In this document: positions 10,201-17,865 of the stretch, one piece after another
How positions within the stretch are numbered: the stretch's first letter is position 1
Layout of the letters: each line of letters begins with the position of its first letter
The notes under the pieces: model-generated
Seen by the model: the letters and a program-made list of their open reading frames with translations, nothing else
Databases searched by the model: none
Told to the model about the DNA's origin: nothing
Made by a program: the position numbers and the translations under genes
Source: Peptoniphilus sp. GNH
Lineage (GTDB): Bacteria; Bacillota; Clostridia; Tissierellales; Peptoniphilaceae
Reading direction: 5' to 3'
NCBI GenBank assembly: GCA_021307325.1
Contig: CP089931.1
Coordinates: forward strand, 1,512,979 to 1,576,978
DNA: 64,000 nt

Positions 10201-12020
10201 TTAACTGTTGCTGTAACAGTTGAACCGGCTTTAACATTAGCTATTGCAAGTGAGATAGTCTCACCATTAATTGTGATGTTTGAATCGGTGCAAGTCCAAG
10301 TGTTACCACTTTTTGTTACCTCAGCAGTTTTAACTTGGTTAGCCTTATCTTCATACTTAATAGTTATTGTTTTTGCGTCTGTATCTACAACTTGCGGGGC
10401 AAAGGTTAGCTTGGTATCATCTTTTGTAATTGTTGGTGCATCGGGTTTAATATCATTGACAATATCTGCTACTGGTATAGTAGTTATTTCATTTGTATTT
10501 GTTACTTTGTATGTTCCGTCAGTATTTAAATACCCCTCATATGTTGGCTTATAATCAGGTGTCCAGCCACATTCAGCATTACTTGGATTTATAATCCTAA
10601 CATTGCCATTACTGTCAATGTCAATTAGTGCCGGTGTGCCATCATGTTCTCCCGTACCGTCAGGTAATAAAGACTGACCCTTTAGCATGTTTTTATTTCT
10701 AATTTTCTTTATAATAGCTTCTTTTTCTGTAGGAGTTAACTTTTTAGGGTCCCTAACATCAGTCTTTTCCGGCACTAAAGGTTGTACTGTATATGTTTTA
10801 AACACAGGTGTTTTTCCATCTCCAGGTTCAACTGTCCTAACAGTAATTAAATCTCCCGCTTTTAGAATTTTGCCTTCGTCTTTATACGTAAACGATCCAT
10901 CGTTATTTACAGTTGCTCTTTTCTTATCATGTTCTTGTACTTTATTTATTTCATTGGCATCGTGTTGATCATAATATACTTCTACCTTTGTATTAGGAAT
11001 ATAAGGTGTCAAAGAGCCACTAAAACTAACACTCCCAGCATAAATTTTTCCGCCATCTATGCTTGCATCCTTCGAATCTTTTTTTTCAATTAACTTAATC
11101 CCTGTTATTGGGCTATATGTTTTAAATGTATTATCTTTAAATCTAATGGTCACATCCGTAACATTACCTTCATTATCTTTAGTAAAAGAGGTGACTTGAT
11201 TTGCATTTTTATCGAAGTCGTTAACTGTTGTGTTTGCTCCCTTAAATGCATCTAAAAGCATCTTTTGAGTGTTAGATGAACTATCATAGTATAAGGTGAT
11301 TGTCGGTATAGTAATGTTGGCATAAGTTATGTTCATATCTTCCGGCTTTGGTGTAACGGTATAATCTAAAGGATTTGACTCTCCAAGTATAGTTACACCT
11401 GGGTCTTCAGGGTTATTTCCACCGGGGATTACCTTTATAGTTATTTTAATTTGTTCGTTTTCCACTAAATTCCTATTTAATGTAACGGTAAAATTCCCAG
11501 TACTGCTTGCCACTATATAACCAAGCTGTGTCCCTAAATTATCTGTGACATAGACCACAACTTTAAGACCTTTCTTTGTACCTAATTTTCTTTTAGCATC
11601 TGATAGTTTAATTGTTTTTCCTTTAACTTGATTTGAACCTGCATGTGCTTCTTTTATAGTAGGAGAATCAAAATTTACTGCTGCCACAGCATCTCCTACT
11701 ATCTCTGGTCCAAGCTCAAGGCCGTCGGCAGCTTGGGCTTGAGCTTCATTTACTCTAGCCTCTAAAGCCTTCGACTCTTCCTTTTTAACTGGTTCTACTG
11801 AATTAATAGGTTCTACTGGAGCCTTTGACTCTTCCTTTTTAACTGGTTCTACTATTGCAGGTGTATTAAGGTCTGCCTCTGTTTGGGCATATACGACAGG
11901 CGTACATGGTCCCATGGTAACAGAAAGGGCTAGTCCCAAAATACCTGCTCTTCGAGATAAATTGAGAGAAAGGTCTCTCAAACTTTCTCTATTGTTATTT
12001 TTCGTATTCTTTTCCTTCAC
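7251..12020 (-). CDS. large SLH-domain surface protein with seven Ig-like repeats
   Basis: A predicted secreted, cell-wall-anchored protein of 1589 residues. A charged N-terminus is followed by a hydrophobic signal segment (RRAGILGLALSVTMG) ending near VVYAQ. Next come Pro/Glu/Lys-rich repeats, an N-terminal region of unknown fold, and about seven Ig-like repeats of roughly 105 residues (about residues 527-1262). A Listeria-Bacteroides type repeat follows (VTFDANGG to ALWKD). Three SLH domains near residues 1373-1587 should bind pyruvylated secondary wall polymer. There is no LPXTG signal. I chose GTG 12020 because GGAGG (12031-12027) lies 6 bases before it; the ATG nine codons upstream has no such site. 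Function is probably adhesion or surface coat, but no enzymatic domain is seen. Confidence 0.9.
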   Translation of the reverse strand: MKEKNTKNNNRESLRDLSLNLSRRAGILGLALSVTMGPCTPVVYAQTEADLNTPAIVEPVKKEESKAPVEPINSVEPVKKEESKALEARVNEAQAQAADGLELGPEIVGDAVAAVNFDSPTIKEAHAGSNQVKGKTIKLSDAKRKLGTKKGLKVVVYVTDNLGTQLGYIVASSTGNFTVTLNRNLVENEQIKITIKVIPGGNNPEDPGVTILGESNPLDYTVTPKPEDMNITYANITIPTITLYYDSSSNTQKMLLDAFKGANTTVNDFDKNANQVTSFTKDNEGNVTDVTIRFKDNTFKTYSPITGIKLIEKKDSKDASIDGGKIYAGSVSFSGSLTPYIPNTKVEVYYDQHDANEINKVQEHDKKRATVNNDGSFTYKDEGKILKAGDLITVRTVEPGDGKTPVFKTYTVQPLVPEKTDVRDPKKLTPTEKEAIIKKIRNKNMLKGQSLLPDGTGEHDGTPALIDIDSNGNVRIINPSNAECGWTPDYKPTYEGYLNTDGTYKVTNTNEITTIPVADIVNDIKPDAPTITKDDTKLTFAPQVVDTDAKTITIKYEDKANQVKTAEVTKSGNTWTCTDSNITINGETISLAIANVKAGSTVTATVKDEKNTSEPASVQIAASLTPPAVEINSTTGDVTITPPDSDKKAKTVDITYTPVGSNTEKTVTATKDSDNKWTVSGDPNIKVSDDGKSFTIENKNIKPTTDVKAKTKGDGNLVSSESKVNVPDKTPPASPEVKVNETTGDVSVTPPSDADVKTLEVKYLDPTGAKKTATATKGDDNTWSITGEDGLKFDQNSGVITIPYEKLKKGTDVSALAKDKSDNDSQQKTDTTMPPAPTVTPDATSGDTTVTPPTDAPAVDGMEITYTPVNGTQTKTIKISKGNNHKWKIEGETPEKVSIDKDSGKVTFKKGAAKENFNITAFSKIGELKGIDKQEGKVPDKTAPENPEVKLQKNGSITITPKKDSDTKTVEVKYNDPDGNPKTATATKNDQGKWNKTAGDNEISVDETTGTITIPKDKLNPGDEVKATAKDEANNTTDPVEDTAKPAPPKIEANQDKGTVTITPPTKGKVDGMVVKYKTPDNKDRKITVKKGSDNNWTIEGDNPDNLTIDAGTGAVTIPKGKAKEKTEVKADSKIKKLETPENEAPDYTPVLVPDKTAPKEPTVEVDGKGNLTITPPTDEDTTKVSVTYKKSDDSTEIKLIATKQDNNTWTLKTDPDAEVNNGESIVAASGVITIPKGRYKAGEVITAYGYDNVDNKSEPAPKTPVEVTFDANGGTKKIESSIVIKGENFVLPAIFAPEFYPFNKDFAGWQVGTETKKAGDSIKIDENTTVKALWKDKSSTPGEGGTTPGKDLNGHNQWWSIGFASITVKPINHAVEMERGIHYKYLYGYKDHTVRPEGLITRAEAAALIARLANLDMSNKAKPNFKDTKSAWYNKAINAVVAKNLMFADKNGNFRPSEPITRGEFARALFFIDKKNDKVAPFADVKGHIYEEAINQAYGNDRIKGYADGSFKPDATITRAEAATILNHYANRSVTSEGLAKVHKDVVKFKDINENHWAYYEIMEAANTYEYERVKGTIPGTWLEIKDK
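8235..10440 (-). repeat. seven tandem Ig-like modules, partly in an alternating A-B order
   Basis: About seven coding repeats of roughly 315 bases. Typical features are a P-x-P-x-V/I opening, an ITPP or TITP strand, a T-A-T-K/K-x-D-N-x-W centre and a VTIPK or ITIPK strand. Modules 3 and 5 share EVKY-DP---KTATATK. Modules 4 and 6 share VDGM, the KWKIEG/NWTIEG centre and the SKI segment. This indicates duplication of a two-module unit. Confidence 0.8.
11767..11853 (-). repeat. 33-base direct repeat (period 54) in the N-terminal region of the SLH gene
   Basis: Bases 11767-11799 and 11821-11853 are identical except for one C/T difference. Each copy encodes a VEPVKKEESKA segment just after the signal peptide. 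The 54-base spacing keeps frame, as expected for a stalk that varies in length by slippage. Confidence 0.85.
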
Positions 12021-12121
12021 AATTAACCTCCAATTTAATTTGCTCACTATATGAAATCATTTTTTATGTGAATATATATTTAGCCGCCTACAAAGAATAA
12101 TTGCATTTTTCTAACACTTAG

Positions 12122-12151
12122 ATAATACCCAATGTCTTATATTTTTATCAA
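12122..12151 (-). promoter_or_regulatory. candidate promoter of the large SLH gene
   Basis: On the - strand TTGATA (12151-12146), an 18-base spacer and TATTAT (12127-12122) precede the GTG start by about 100 bases. This would leave a fairly long untranslated leader. Confidence 0.5.
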
Positions 12152-12225
12152 GTTTTTTCCTATTTTGTAACAATAGTTTAACATTTATTTCTATTTTTTA
12201 TCATATAAATTTTGTTTTTTTGTAT

Positions 12226-12256
12226 AAAAAAAACCGGCATCTGCTAGACCGGTTTT
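12226..12256 (-). terminator. terminator of the D-2-hydroxyacid dehydrogenase gene
   Basis: ACCGG (12233-12237) pairs with CCGGT (12249-12253) and A/T arms extend the stem. On the - strand it ends in a run of T. It separates the dehydrogenase gene from the SLH gene downstream. Confidence 0.85.
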
Positions 12257-12278
12257 TGTAAGTTTATAGTTTAAAATT

Positions 12279-13235
12279 TTAGTTGACCTTGTTGGGCAAG
12301 GTTTCGCCAGCTTTTTTTGCTAGGAGATTTTTGGCTGCGCATACGCCCATTTCCATGCGAGCTTCGAAGGTCGCATTGCCGAGGTGGGGAGCGAGGACTA
12401 CCTTATCCATTAAGAGCAAGTCTTTTGTAACTTGGGGTTCAAACTCGTACACATCTAGGGCGGCACCTGCAATCTCATCATTTTTTAGAGCTTGGACAAG
12501 GGCATTTTCATCAACAAGGGGTCCTCTTGCGGCGTTTATTAGAATGGCCGATTTTTTCATTGAAGAAAATTGGCTCTTTCCAATCATGTGTTTTAATTCG
12601 GGAGCGAAGGCTGTGTGAAGGCTTATAAAATCTGCTTCTCTTATGAGCTCTTCTTTTGAAACATATTTAATTTGCATTTCTTTTTCTTTTTTTTCATCCA
12701 ACCTTGTTCTATTGTAATAGATGACTTCCATTTGAAAAGCCTTGGCAAGGCGGGCTACATTTTTGCCGATATTTCCCATGCCTATTATGCCGAGGGTCTT
12801 TTTCTTTAGTTGATGGCCCAGATAAAATGTGGGTCTCCATCCATGAAACTCGCCACGCCTTGTGAGTTTATCTCCTGCGACAATTTTTCTTCCGCTAGCT
12901 AGTATAAGGCCGATTGTGAGTTCGGCAGTCGAAAGGGCTGATGATGGTGCGGGTGCATTTGTGACATCTATACCTTTTTGTCTGGCATAGGCTATGTCGA
13001 TATTATCAAAACCTGCTCCGTAATTGGCGATTATTTTGAGGTCTTTGCAAGCGTCTATTACATCCTTGTCGATTTTATCGGATAGAGGACATAGGAGAGC
13101 TTCTTGATCTTTTAGAGCTTCTATGATCTGATCTTTTGTAAGGGGCAAATTGGAGTTGTGATAAGTGATTGTAAAATCTTTTGCCAGACTTTCGTAAATT
13201 TGGCCCGGTATATTACTTGTTATTAATAGCTTCAT
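12279..13235 (-). CDS. D-isomer-specific 2-hydroxyacid dehydrogenase
   Basis: An NAD(P)-dependent oxidoreductase of 318 residues acting on a 2-oxo or D-2-hydroxy acid. The Rossmann motif GMGNIGKNVARLAKAF is near residue 150. The catalytic Arg is in INAARGPLVDE, Glu in DVYEFEP and His in LAPHLGNAT, the standard triad of this superfamily. The sequence alone does not separate glyoxylate/hydroxypyruvate reductase from D-lactate or phosphoglycerate dehydrogenase-like enzymes. At 318 residues it lacks the ACT domain of long SerA proteins. AAAGGAG precedes the ATG. The gene is divergent from the MATE pump and has its own terminator. Confidence 0.9.
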   Translation of the reverse strand: MKLLITSNIPGQIYESLAKDFTITYHNSNLPLTKDQIIEALKDQEALLCPLSDKIDKDVIDACKDLKIIANYGAGFDNIDIAYARQKGIDVTNAPAPSSALSTAELTIGLILASGRKIVAGDKLTRRGEFHGWRPTFYLGHQLKKKTLGIIGMGNIGKNVARLAKAFQMEVIYYNRTRLDEKKEKEMQIKYVSKEELIREADFISLHTAFAPELKHMIGKSQFSSMKKSAILINAARGPLVDENALVQALKNDEIAGAALDVYEFEPQVTKDLLLMDKVVLAPHLGNATFEARMEMGVCAAKNLLAKKAGETLPNKVN

Positions 13236-13293
13236 AAAAATTCTCCTTTCATTAGCACAAGATACTACCTATATTTTATTATAGTCTAAGCTC

Positions 13294-13302
13294 TGTTATA
13301 AT
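13294..13302 (+). promoter_or_regulatory. extended -10 promoter of the MATE gene
   Basis: TGT followed by TATAAT (13297-13302), with no good -35 box. It lies 44 bases before the TTG start. The same nine bases, TGTTATAAT, recur in three other promoters of this window. Confidence 0.6.
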
Positions 13303-13345
13303 ATCAGAGAAATCTTTAGATTTCTTATGATTTGGAGGAATATTT

Positions 13346-14728
13346 TTGAAAAAATCAGATATATTGGGGACTCTGCCCATAGATACACTTTTATTTAAAC
13401 TCTCTGCACCTATAATGTTATCCATGTTTATTCAGGGACTTTATAACATAGTGGATTCTATTTTTGTTGCGAGAATTTCAGAAGAGGCCCTCACAGCAGT
13501 ATCCATAGCTTTTCCAGTGCAAAATACTTTTATTGCCATAGCGGTGGGAACGGCTGTCGGAGTAAATGCAAATGCGTCCAAACTTTTGGGCCAAAAAGAA
13601 GCGAGAAGGGCAAGAGCCTTTGGAGAAAATGGCATCATTTTATCTATAATTTATTGGCTGATTTTTTTAGTTTTTGGTTTGTTTTTTACTGGAAATTATA
13701 TGGATCTTCAGACATCGGACCCAACAGTAAGAAGTTTGGGTGTTGATTATTTGAGGATTGTATCTTGCTTTTCTCTAGGCATATTTTCTTGTATAGTTGC
13801 CGAAAGAATTTTGCAGGCAACGGGCAAGTCTATGATTACAATGATGGCTCAAGGGCTAGGAGCAATCACCAACATCGTGCTAGATCCTATTTTGATATTT
13901 GGTTTATGTGGGCTGCCAGCCATGGGTATAAGAGGAGCTGCCTATGCCACTGTGATAGGTCAAATCTTGGCGGCTTCGATAGATATTATATTAAATCAGA
14001 TTTTGAATAAGGAATTAGAAATAAGAAGTCTCAAACCCAATTTAGATATAATAAGGGAAATTTACAGGGTCGGATTCCCGTCGATTCTTTTGATATCCAT
14101 TTCATCTTTTTCTATATTTATGTTAAATCGCATAGTCAAACCTTTTTCTGAAACGGCAATCGGAATGTTAGGCATATATTTTAAAGTTCAAAGCGTAATA
14201 ATGATGCCCATATTTGGTCTTACAAATGGTATGATACCGATTTTAGCTTACAATTATGGAGCGGCCAGATCTGATAGGATGAAGGAGACTATGAAAAAAT
14301 CATTAATAATTGGAGAGGTGATGATGTGCATTGCTCCGATAGCTCTTGGATTTTTCACAAGAGAGATATTTTCTCTTTTTAATCCAGGGCCCTATATGCT
14401 AGAAATAGGTATACCAGCTTTTAGGATTATGGGTATTTCGTATATATTCACGGGTATATGCGTGGTTTCTTCATCAATTTTCCAAGGCCTTGGCAATGGC
14501 AAGACTGCTCTTTATCTAATTGTGGTAAGGCAACTTGTTTTGCTTTTGCCTCTTGCGTATCTTTTTGCCAGTTTGGGAAAATTGGAAGGAGTTTGGTATT
14601 CTTTTATATTATCAGAGATGGGGGGAGTTATATTCTCTTTCTATTTTCTTAAAAATTTTGCCTTCAAGAAGGCGAATGATTTGGAAAAAGAGCTATTAGA
14701 AGATTTGGGCGAGGACTCGAGGTCTTGA
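13346..14728 (+). CDS. MATE family multidrug/cation efflux transporter
   Basis: A 460-residue polytopic membrane protein with about twelve hydrophobic segments in two similar halves. Typical MATE stretches include FKLSAPIMLSMFIQGLYNIVDS at the start, with the first half repeated around VGFPSILL near residue 245. It is likely to export drugs or metabolites in exchange for Na+ or H+; the substrate is not deducible. Translation starts at TTG 13346, with GGAGG at 13334-13338 spaced 7 bases away. An extended -10 promoter lies just upstream. The tRNA-Arg gene begins 42 bases after the stop, before any terminator, so read-through into the tRNA is possible. Confidence 0.93.
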   Translation: MKKSDILGTLPIDTLLFKLSAPIMLSMFIQGLYNIVDSIFVARISEEALTAVSIAFPVQNTFIAIAVGTAVGVNANASKLLGQKEARRARAFGENGIILSIIYWLIFLVFGLFFTGNYMDLQTSDPTVRSLGVDYLRIVSCFSLGIFSCIVAERILQATGKSMITMMAQGLGAITNIVLDPILIFGLCGLPAMGIRGAAYATVIGQILAASIDIILNQILNKELEIRSLKPNLDIIREIYRVGFPSILLISISSFSIFMLNRIVKPFSETAIGMLGIYFKVQSVIMMPIFGLTNGMIPILAYNYGAARSDRMKETMKKSLIIGEVMMCIAPIALGFFTREIFSLFNPGPYMLEIGIPAFRIMGISYIFTGICVVSSSIFQGLGNGKTALYLIVVRQLVLLLPLAYLFASLGKLEGVWYSFILSEMGGVIFSFYFLKNFAFKKANDLEKELLEDLGEDSRS

Positions 14729-14770
14729 CAAAAGGTTGAGTTTTTGTGAAAATATAACAGCAAGACTTGA

Positions 14771-14847
14771 GGACACGTAGCTCAGTAGGATAGAGCGAGG
14801 CTCTCCTAAAGCCTAGGCCGGGGGTTCGATTCCTCTCGTGTCCACCA
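14771..14847 (+). tRNA. tRNA-Arg (anticodon CCT)
   Basis: A complete cloverleaf. The acceptor GGACACG pairs with CGTGTCC, the D arm is GCTC/GAGC, and the anticodon stem AGGCT/AGCCT encloses loop CTCCTAA with anticodon CCT. The T loop is TTCGATT, with discriminator A and an encoded CCA (14845-14847). It reads the AGG codon. No clear promoter of its own is seen between the MATE stop and the tRNA. Confidence 0.96.
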
Positions 14848-14933
14848 ATCTTAAATGCATTCATTTAAAACATCAAAAGATTTGTTAAAGGCTTATTTAA
14901 GTGGGAATTTTATAGGTCTTTGGCTGACAAACT

Positions 14934-14966
14934 AAAAGGCTATGAGATGCTCATGGCCTTTTTGTT
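14934..14966 (+). terminator. terminator downstream of tRNA-Arg
   Basis: AAAAGGC-T-ATGAG pairs with CTCAT-G-GCCTTTT around a 3-base loop, then a T-rich run. It lies about 90 bases after the tRNA. Confidence 0.88.
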
Positions 14967-14972
14967 TTTAAA

Positions 14973-15010
14973 ATTTAAGCACAATTACAGCAAAGGATAA
15001 GTGCTTAAAT
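14973..15010. repeat. perfect 10-bp inverted repeat in the intergenic region
   Basis: ATTTAAGCAC (14973-14982) and GTGCTTAAAT (15001-15010) are perfect complements separated by 18 bases. It lies between the tRNA terminator and the promoter of the FMN-type lipoprotein. It could be an operator or an RNA stem. The rest of the 317-base gap 14848-15164 holds only the terminator and the promoter listed here. Confidence 0.6.
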
Positions 15011-15105
15011 ATGCTTTTTCATATTTATTTGCGATTATCTATGGGTTATAATCCAAAACATATGTTCATTTTTTATGTATTTTGTAATTTAGATTTGTAG
15101 ACATA

Positions 15106-15134
15106 TTGTAAATTTGAGAAAGTTTCTGTAAAAT
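15106..15134 (+). promoter_or_regulatory. candidate promoter of the FMN-binding lipoprotein gene
   Basis: TTGTAA (15106-15111), a 17-base spacer and TAAAAT (15129-15134) lie 31 bases upstream of the ATG. Confidence 0.55.
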
Positions 15135-15164
15135 TGCAATGACGTATAAATAAGGAGGAAGATT

Positions 15165-15647
15165 ATGTCTAAAAAATTAGTTACAGTATCATTAATAGCT
15201 ACATTTCTTCTTAGTGGTTGCGGAAACAAAAATGCAGCACCTAAGAATAATAAAGCGGCAAATGAAAATTCAGCACCAGCAGCTACTGAAGTTGCATATA
15301 AAGATGGTGAATATACAAAAGACAGCGAACCGGATAAATACGGTGGATATATGACTGCCACAGTTACTGTAAAAGATGGTAAGATTACAGATGCAAAACT
15401 TGTCCTTTACAACGGAGACGGCTCTGAAAAGGACGAAAACTACGGAAAAGAAAATGGAGAAATCAAGAATCAAGAAATGTATGACAAGGCTCAAGCATCT
15501 CTTGAAGGAGCTAAGGATTATCCAAAGCAACTTGTTGAAAAACAAGATATTACTAAGGTCGATTCAGTAACAGGAGCAACTCAAAATCATGATGCTTATG
15601 TTGAACTTGTAAGCAAAATGCTTGAAGATGCTAAGGCTGAAAAATAA
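15165..15647 (+). CDS. FMN-binding domain lipoprotein
   Basis: A 160-residue exported lipoprotein. The signal peptide ends in the lipobox LLSGC (Cys20), followed by an Ala/Asn/Lys-rich linker and one FMN_bind domain. The domain shows the usual KDGKI-DAKL strand. Near the C-terminus it has DSVTGAT, which fits the D-x-x-[S/T]-G-A-T motif where ApbE attaches FMN covalently through phosphate to the Thr. It therefore probably carries electrons outside the membrane in flavin-based extracellular redox. No apbE and no partner enzyme lie in the window. AAGGAGGA precedes the ATG. It is a single-gene unit with its own promoter and terminator. Confidence 0.9.
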   Translation: MSKKLVTVSLIATFLLSGCGNKNAAPKNNKAANENSAPAATEVAYKDGEYTKDSEPDKYGGYMTATVTVKDGKITDAKLVLYNGDGSEKDENYGKENGEIKNQEMYDKAQASLEGAKDYPKQLVEKQDITKVDSVTGATQNHDAYVELVSKMLEDAKAEK

Positions 15648-15689
15648 TGACTGCCAAAAGGCAACTATAAGGCTTTAAGCCAAAGACTA

Positions 15690-15714
15690 AAAGACTCGGT
15701 TAATCGGGTCTTTT
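15690..15714 (+). terminator. terminator of the FMN-binding lipoprotein gene
   Basis: AAAGAC-TCG pairs with CGG-GTCTTT around a short loop, followed by TTTTTT. Confidence 0.85.
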
Positions 15715-15875
15715 TTATTTTAAATACAATAATAAGTTTAAAAATCTAAAGGCGAGAATGAAAAACAAAAACTTGGGGGTTTTTGAATTTTATTTTATTA
15801 AAAAACATGTACAATTTTTTCTTAAAAGTCCTTGATATATGCGATGAAATGACGATTAAACGATTGGTAAATAAA

Positions 15876-15904
15876 TTGACAAGAAAATGAGTCTAAAGTA
15901 AAAT
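15876..15904 (+). promoter_or_regulatory. promoter of the sulfatase-family gene
   Basis: TTGACA (15876-15881), a 17-base spacer and TAAAAT (15899-15904): one of the best sigma-A-type matches in the window, 21 bases before the ATG. The 200 bases upstream of it show nothing else I can name. Confidence 0.75.
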
Positions 15905-15924
15905 CTCAAAATAGGAGGAATGGT

Positions 15925-17757
15925 ATGAAGGAAGCAAAAGGAGTAATAATTCTCTTATTAATATTAGCAATTTTAGCGGCACTTGTAACAAGCCTTTGTC
16001 TTTATATAGGATCGTATGAGTATTCAAGCGGGATATTTATAAATTATTATAGAGAATGCAAAATTTTTCTAATAAACTTTGCAATTATTTATTTAATTAT
16101 GTTGATCTTGACCTTTCTTATTAGATCGGCTGCGCTTGGATATTTTTTGACATCGGCCATTTTTTTGGCGGCGGCTTATGGGTCTTATCTCAAGGTACTT
16201 TACAGATCGGAGCCTCTATATTTTTCAGATTTTAGTCTTTTCCAAGAGGCGACTACTATGATGGGAAAGTATTCGCTCAGATTTGAAGAAAATCTTTATA
16301 TTATGATAGCTCTAGGCGCTCTTATTCTTTTGCCAACAATAGGTCTTTTATTTATAAAGTTTTCCTATACTGGAAAGGCCATCACAGCTTTAATAATGAC
16401 TTTTGCCTTTGTGGTCTTTGTAAAGACTTTAGTGTATGACGACAATTTATACTACACCTTGGGCAAGGAGTCGGGTCTTAATGAGTTCATAGAAATGGAT
16501 TCTTATATGTCTAAGGGATTTGCCTATCCTCTTTTTTATTCTTTAAAAAATGTCGGAGGCTATAAGTATGACAAGTTCGACAAGCAAGAGGCCAGAGAAA
16601 CCATAAAAGCTTATAGCTCTTATGATATACCTGCTGATAAGAAGGTAAATATCATGATGGTAATGTTGGAGTCTTTTAAGGACTTTTCAATCTATAAAAA
16701 TGAAAAATTGGAATTTACAAAAGACCCTTATAAAAATTTCCACGAATTGATGCAAGAGGGAATAGTAGGTCATCTTATCGTAAATTCATTTGGTGGAGGG
16801 ACTTTCCTTACAGAGTCTAATGTCTTGACGGGTTATAAGAATCTTCCTGAATTTAAAAATCCGGCTCCCACTTATGTATCTTATTTTAAAGACAATGGTT
16901 ACACGACCCATGCCTTTCACCCATACGTTGGCACATTTTACAATAGGGTCAACAAGTATCCGAAAATGGGATTTCAAGATTTTAAAAACATGGATAACTA
17001 TTTTAAAAATATAAAAGATGAAATTTTGTCTGACCAAGAATTTTTCCCGATAATTTTGGAAGATTATAAAAATACCTTATCAGAGGGAAAACCGATATTT
17101 TCCATGTCTGTAACCTACCAAAACCATGGTCCCTATTATTCGGATGGCCTATATGGAGAAGATAGTTTAGTTGTAAAAAAGGACAATTATCCTGAAAAAT
17201 GGTATAACTATTTTTCAAATTATATGTCGGGGATTGCTTGGACTGATCAGTCTTTAAAGATTTTAAAAGATGAGTTGGAAAAATCGGAAGCGCCAACTAT
17301 GCTTGTGCTTTATGGAGACCATTCGCCATCGGCGGGTCCTGATAAGATTATGTTTGATATGCTCGGAATAAATAAGGACTTGGCAAGTGATGACGGATAC
17401 GAAAATATAATGTCGACTACTTATGTAATTTGGGCAAACCCGGCTCTTAGAAAAATGTATGGAAAGCCCTTCCAAGAAGCCGGACAGGATTTGGAACCTG
17501 CTTTTCTCATGCCTAAAATTTTTGAAGAGTTGGGATACAAGGGCAATGAGTACAATCAATTTTTGACGGACTTTTCAAAAAAATGCACGGTCTTAAAAGA
17601 CCAAAAGGCCAAGATTGATGGAAGATGGATTAGTAAAACTAAAAATGCCGACGAAAACGAGGATCAAAAACTTCTCGAAAAGATAAGCCATGAGTATTTT
17701 AATACTGAATATTATATGGAAAAATTCTATCTAAAAGATAAGGCGAGCAAAGATTAA
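15925..17757 (+). CDS. LTA synthase-like membrane sulfatase-family phosphotransferase
   Basis: A 610-residue protein with about five N-terminal membrane segments (first 170 residues) and an extracellular alkaline-phosphatase/sulfatase domain. Metal and active-site features seen are the Glu in VMLES near residue 248, the probable nucleophile Thr in GGGTFLTE near residue 290, and LYGDHSPS near residue 470. This arrangement matches LtaS-type enzymes, which polymerise glycerolphosphate from phosphatidylglycerol, or related enzymes that transfer phosphoglycerol or phosphoethanolamine to envelope glycans. The sequence does not fix which acceptor is used. AGGAGG precedes the ATG by a good distance. 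It is monocistronic. Confidence 0.88.
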   Translation: MKEAKGVIILLLILAILAALVTSLCLYIGSYEYSSGIFINYYRECKIFLINFAIIYLIMLILTFLIRSAALGYFLTSAIFLAAAYGSYLKVLYRSEPLYFSDFSLFQEATTMMGKYSLRFEENLYIMIALGALILLPTIGLLFIKFSYTGKAITALIMTFAFVVFVKTLVYDDNLYYTLGKESGLNEFIEMDSYMSKGFAYPLFYSLKNVGGYKYDKFDKQEARETIKAYSSYDIPADKKVNIMMVMLESFKDFSIYKNEKLEFTKDPYKNFHELMQEGIVGHLIVNSFGGGTFLTESNVLTGYKNLPEFKNPAPTYVSYFKDNGYTTHAFHPYVGTFYNRVNKYPKMGFQDFKNMDNYFKNIKDEILSDQEFFPIILEDYKNTLSEGKPIFSMSVTYQNHGPYYSDGLYGEDSLVVKKDNYPEKWYNYFSNYMSGIAWTDQSLKILKDELEKSEAPTMLVLYGDHSPSAGPDKIMFDMLGINKDLASDDGYENIMSTTYVIWANPALRKMYGKPFQEAGQDLEPAFLMPKIFEELGYKGNEYNQFLTDFSKKCTVLKDQKAKIDGRWISKTKNADENEDQKLLEKISHEYFNTEYYMEKFYLKDKASKD

Positions 17758-17778
17758 GGACAGATTTGTCCTTAATTT
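17756..17778 (+). terminator. short terminator overlapping the sulfatase stop codon
   Basis: AAGGACA (17756-17762) pairs with TGTCCTT (17767-17773) over a 4-base loop, followed by AATTTT. The stop codon overlaps the left arm. It is probably leaky. Confidence 0.65.
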
Positions 17779-17787
17779 TATTTGCAA

Positions 17788-17817
17788 TTGATTAAAATCC
17801 GAAAAAAAGAGTATAAT
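17788..17817 (+). promoter_or_regulatory. promoter of pepC
   Basis: TTGATT (17788-17793), an 18-base spacer and TATAAT (17812-17817), about 49 bases before the pepC ATG. Confidence 0.65.
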
Positions 17818-17865
17818 ATTAGCATAAATTGAAATAAATTATCAAGCATAGAAAGGAAAGATATA

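Noticed and set aside
7251-12020. Sortase-anchored adhesin
   Set aside because: No LPXTG and hydrophobic C-terminus; the protein ends in three SLH domains.
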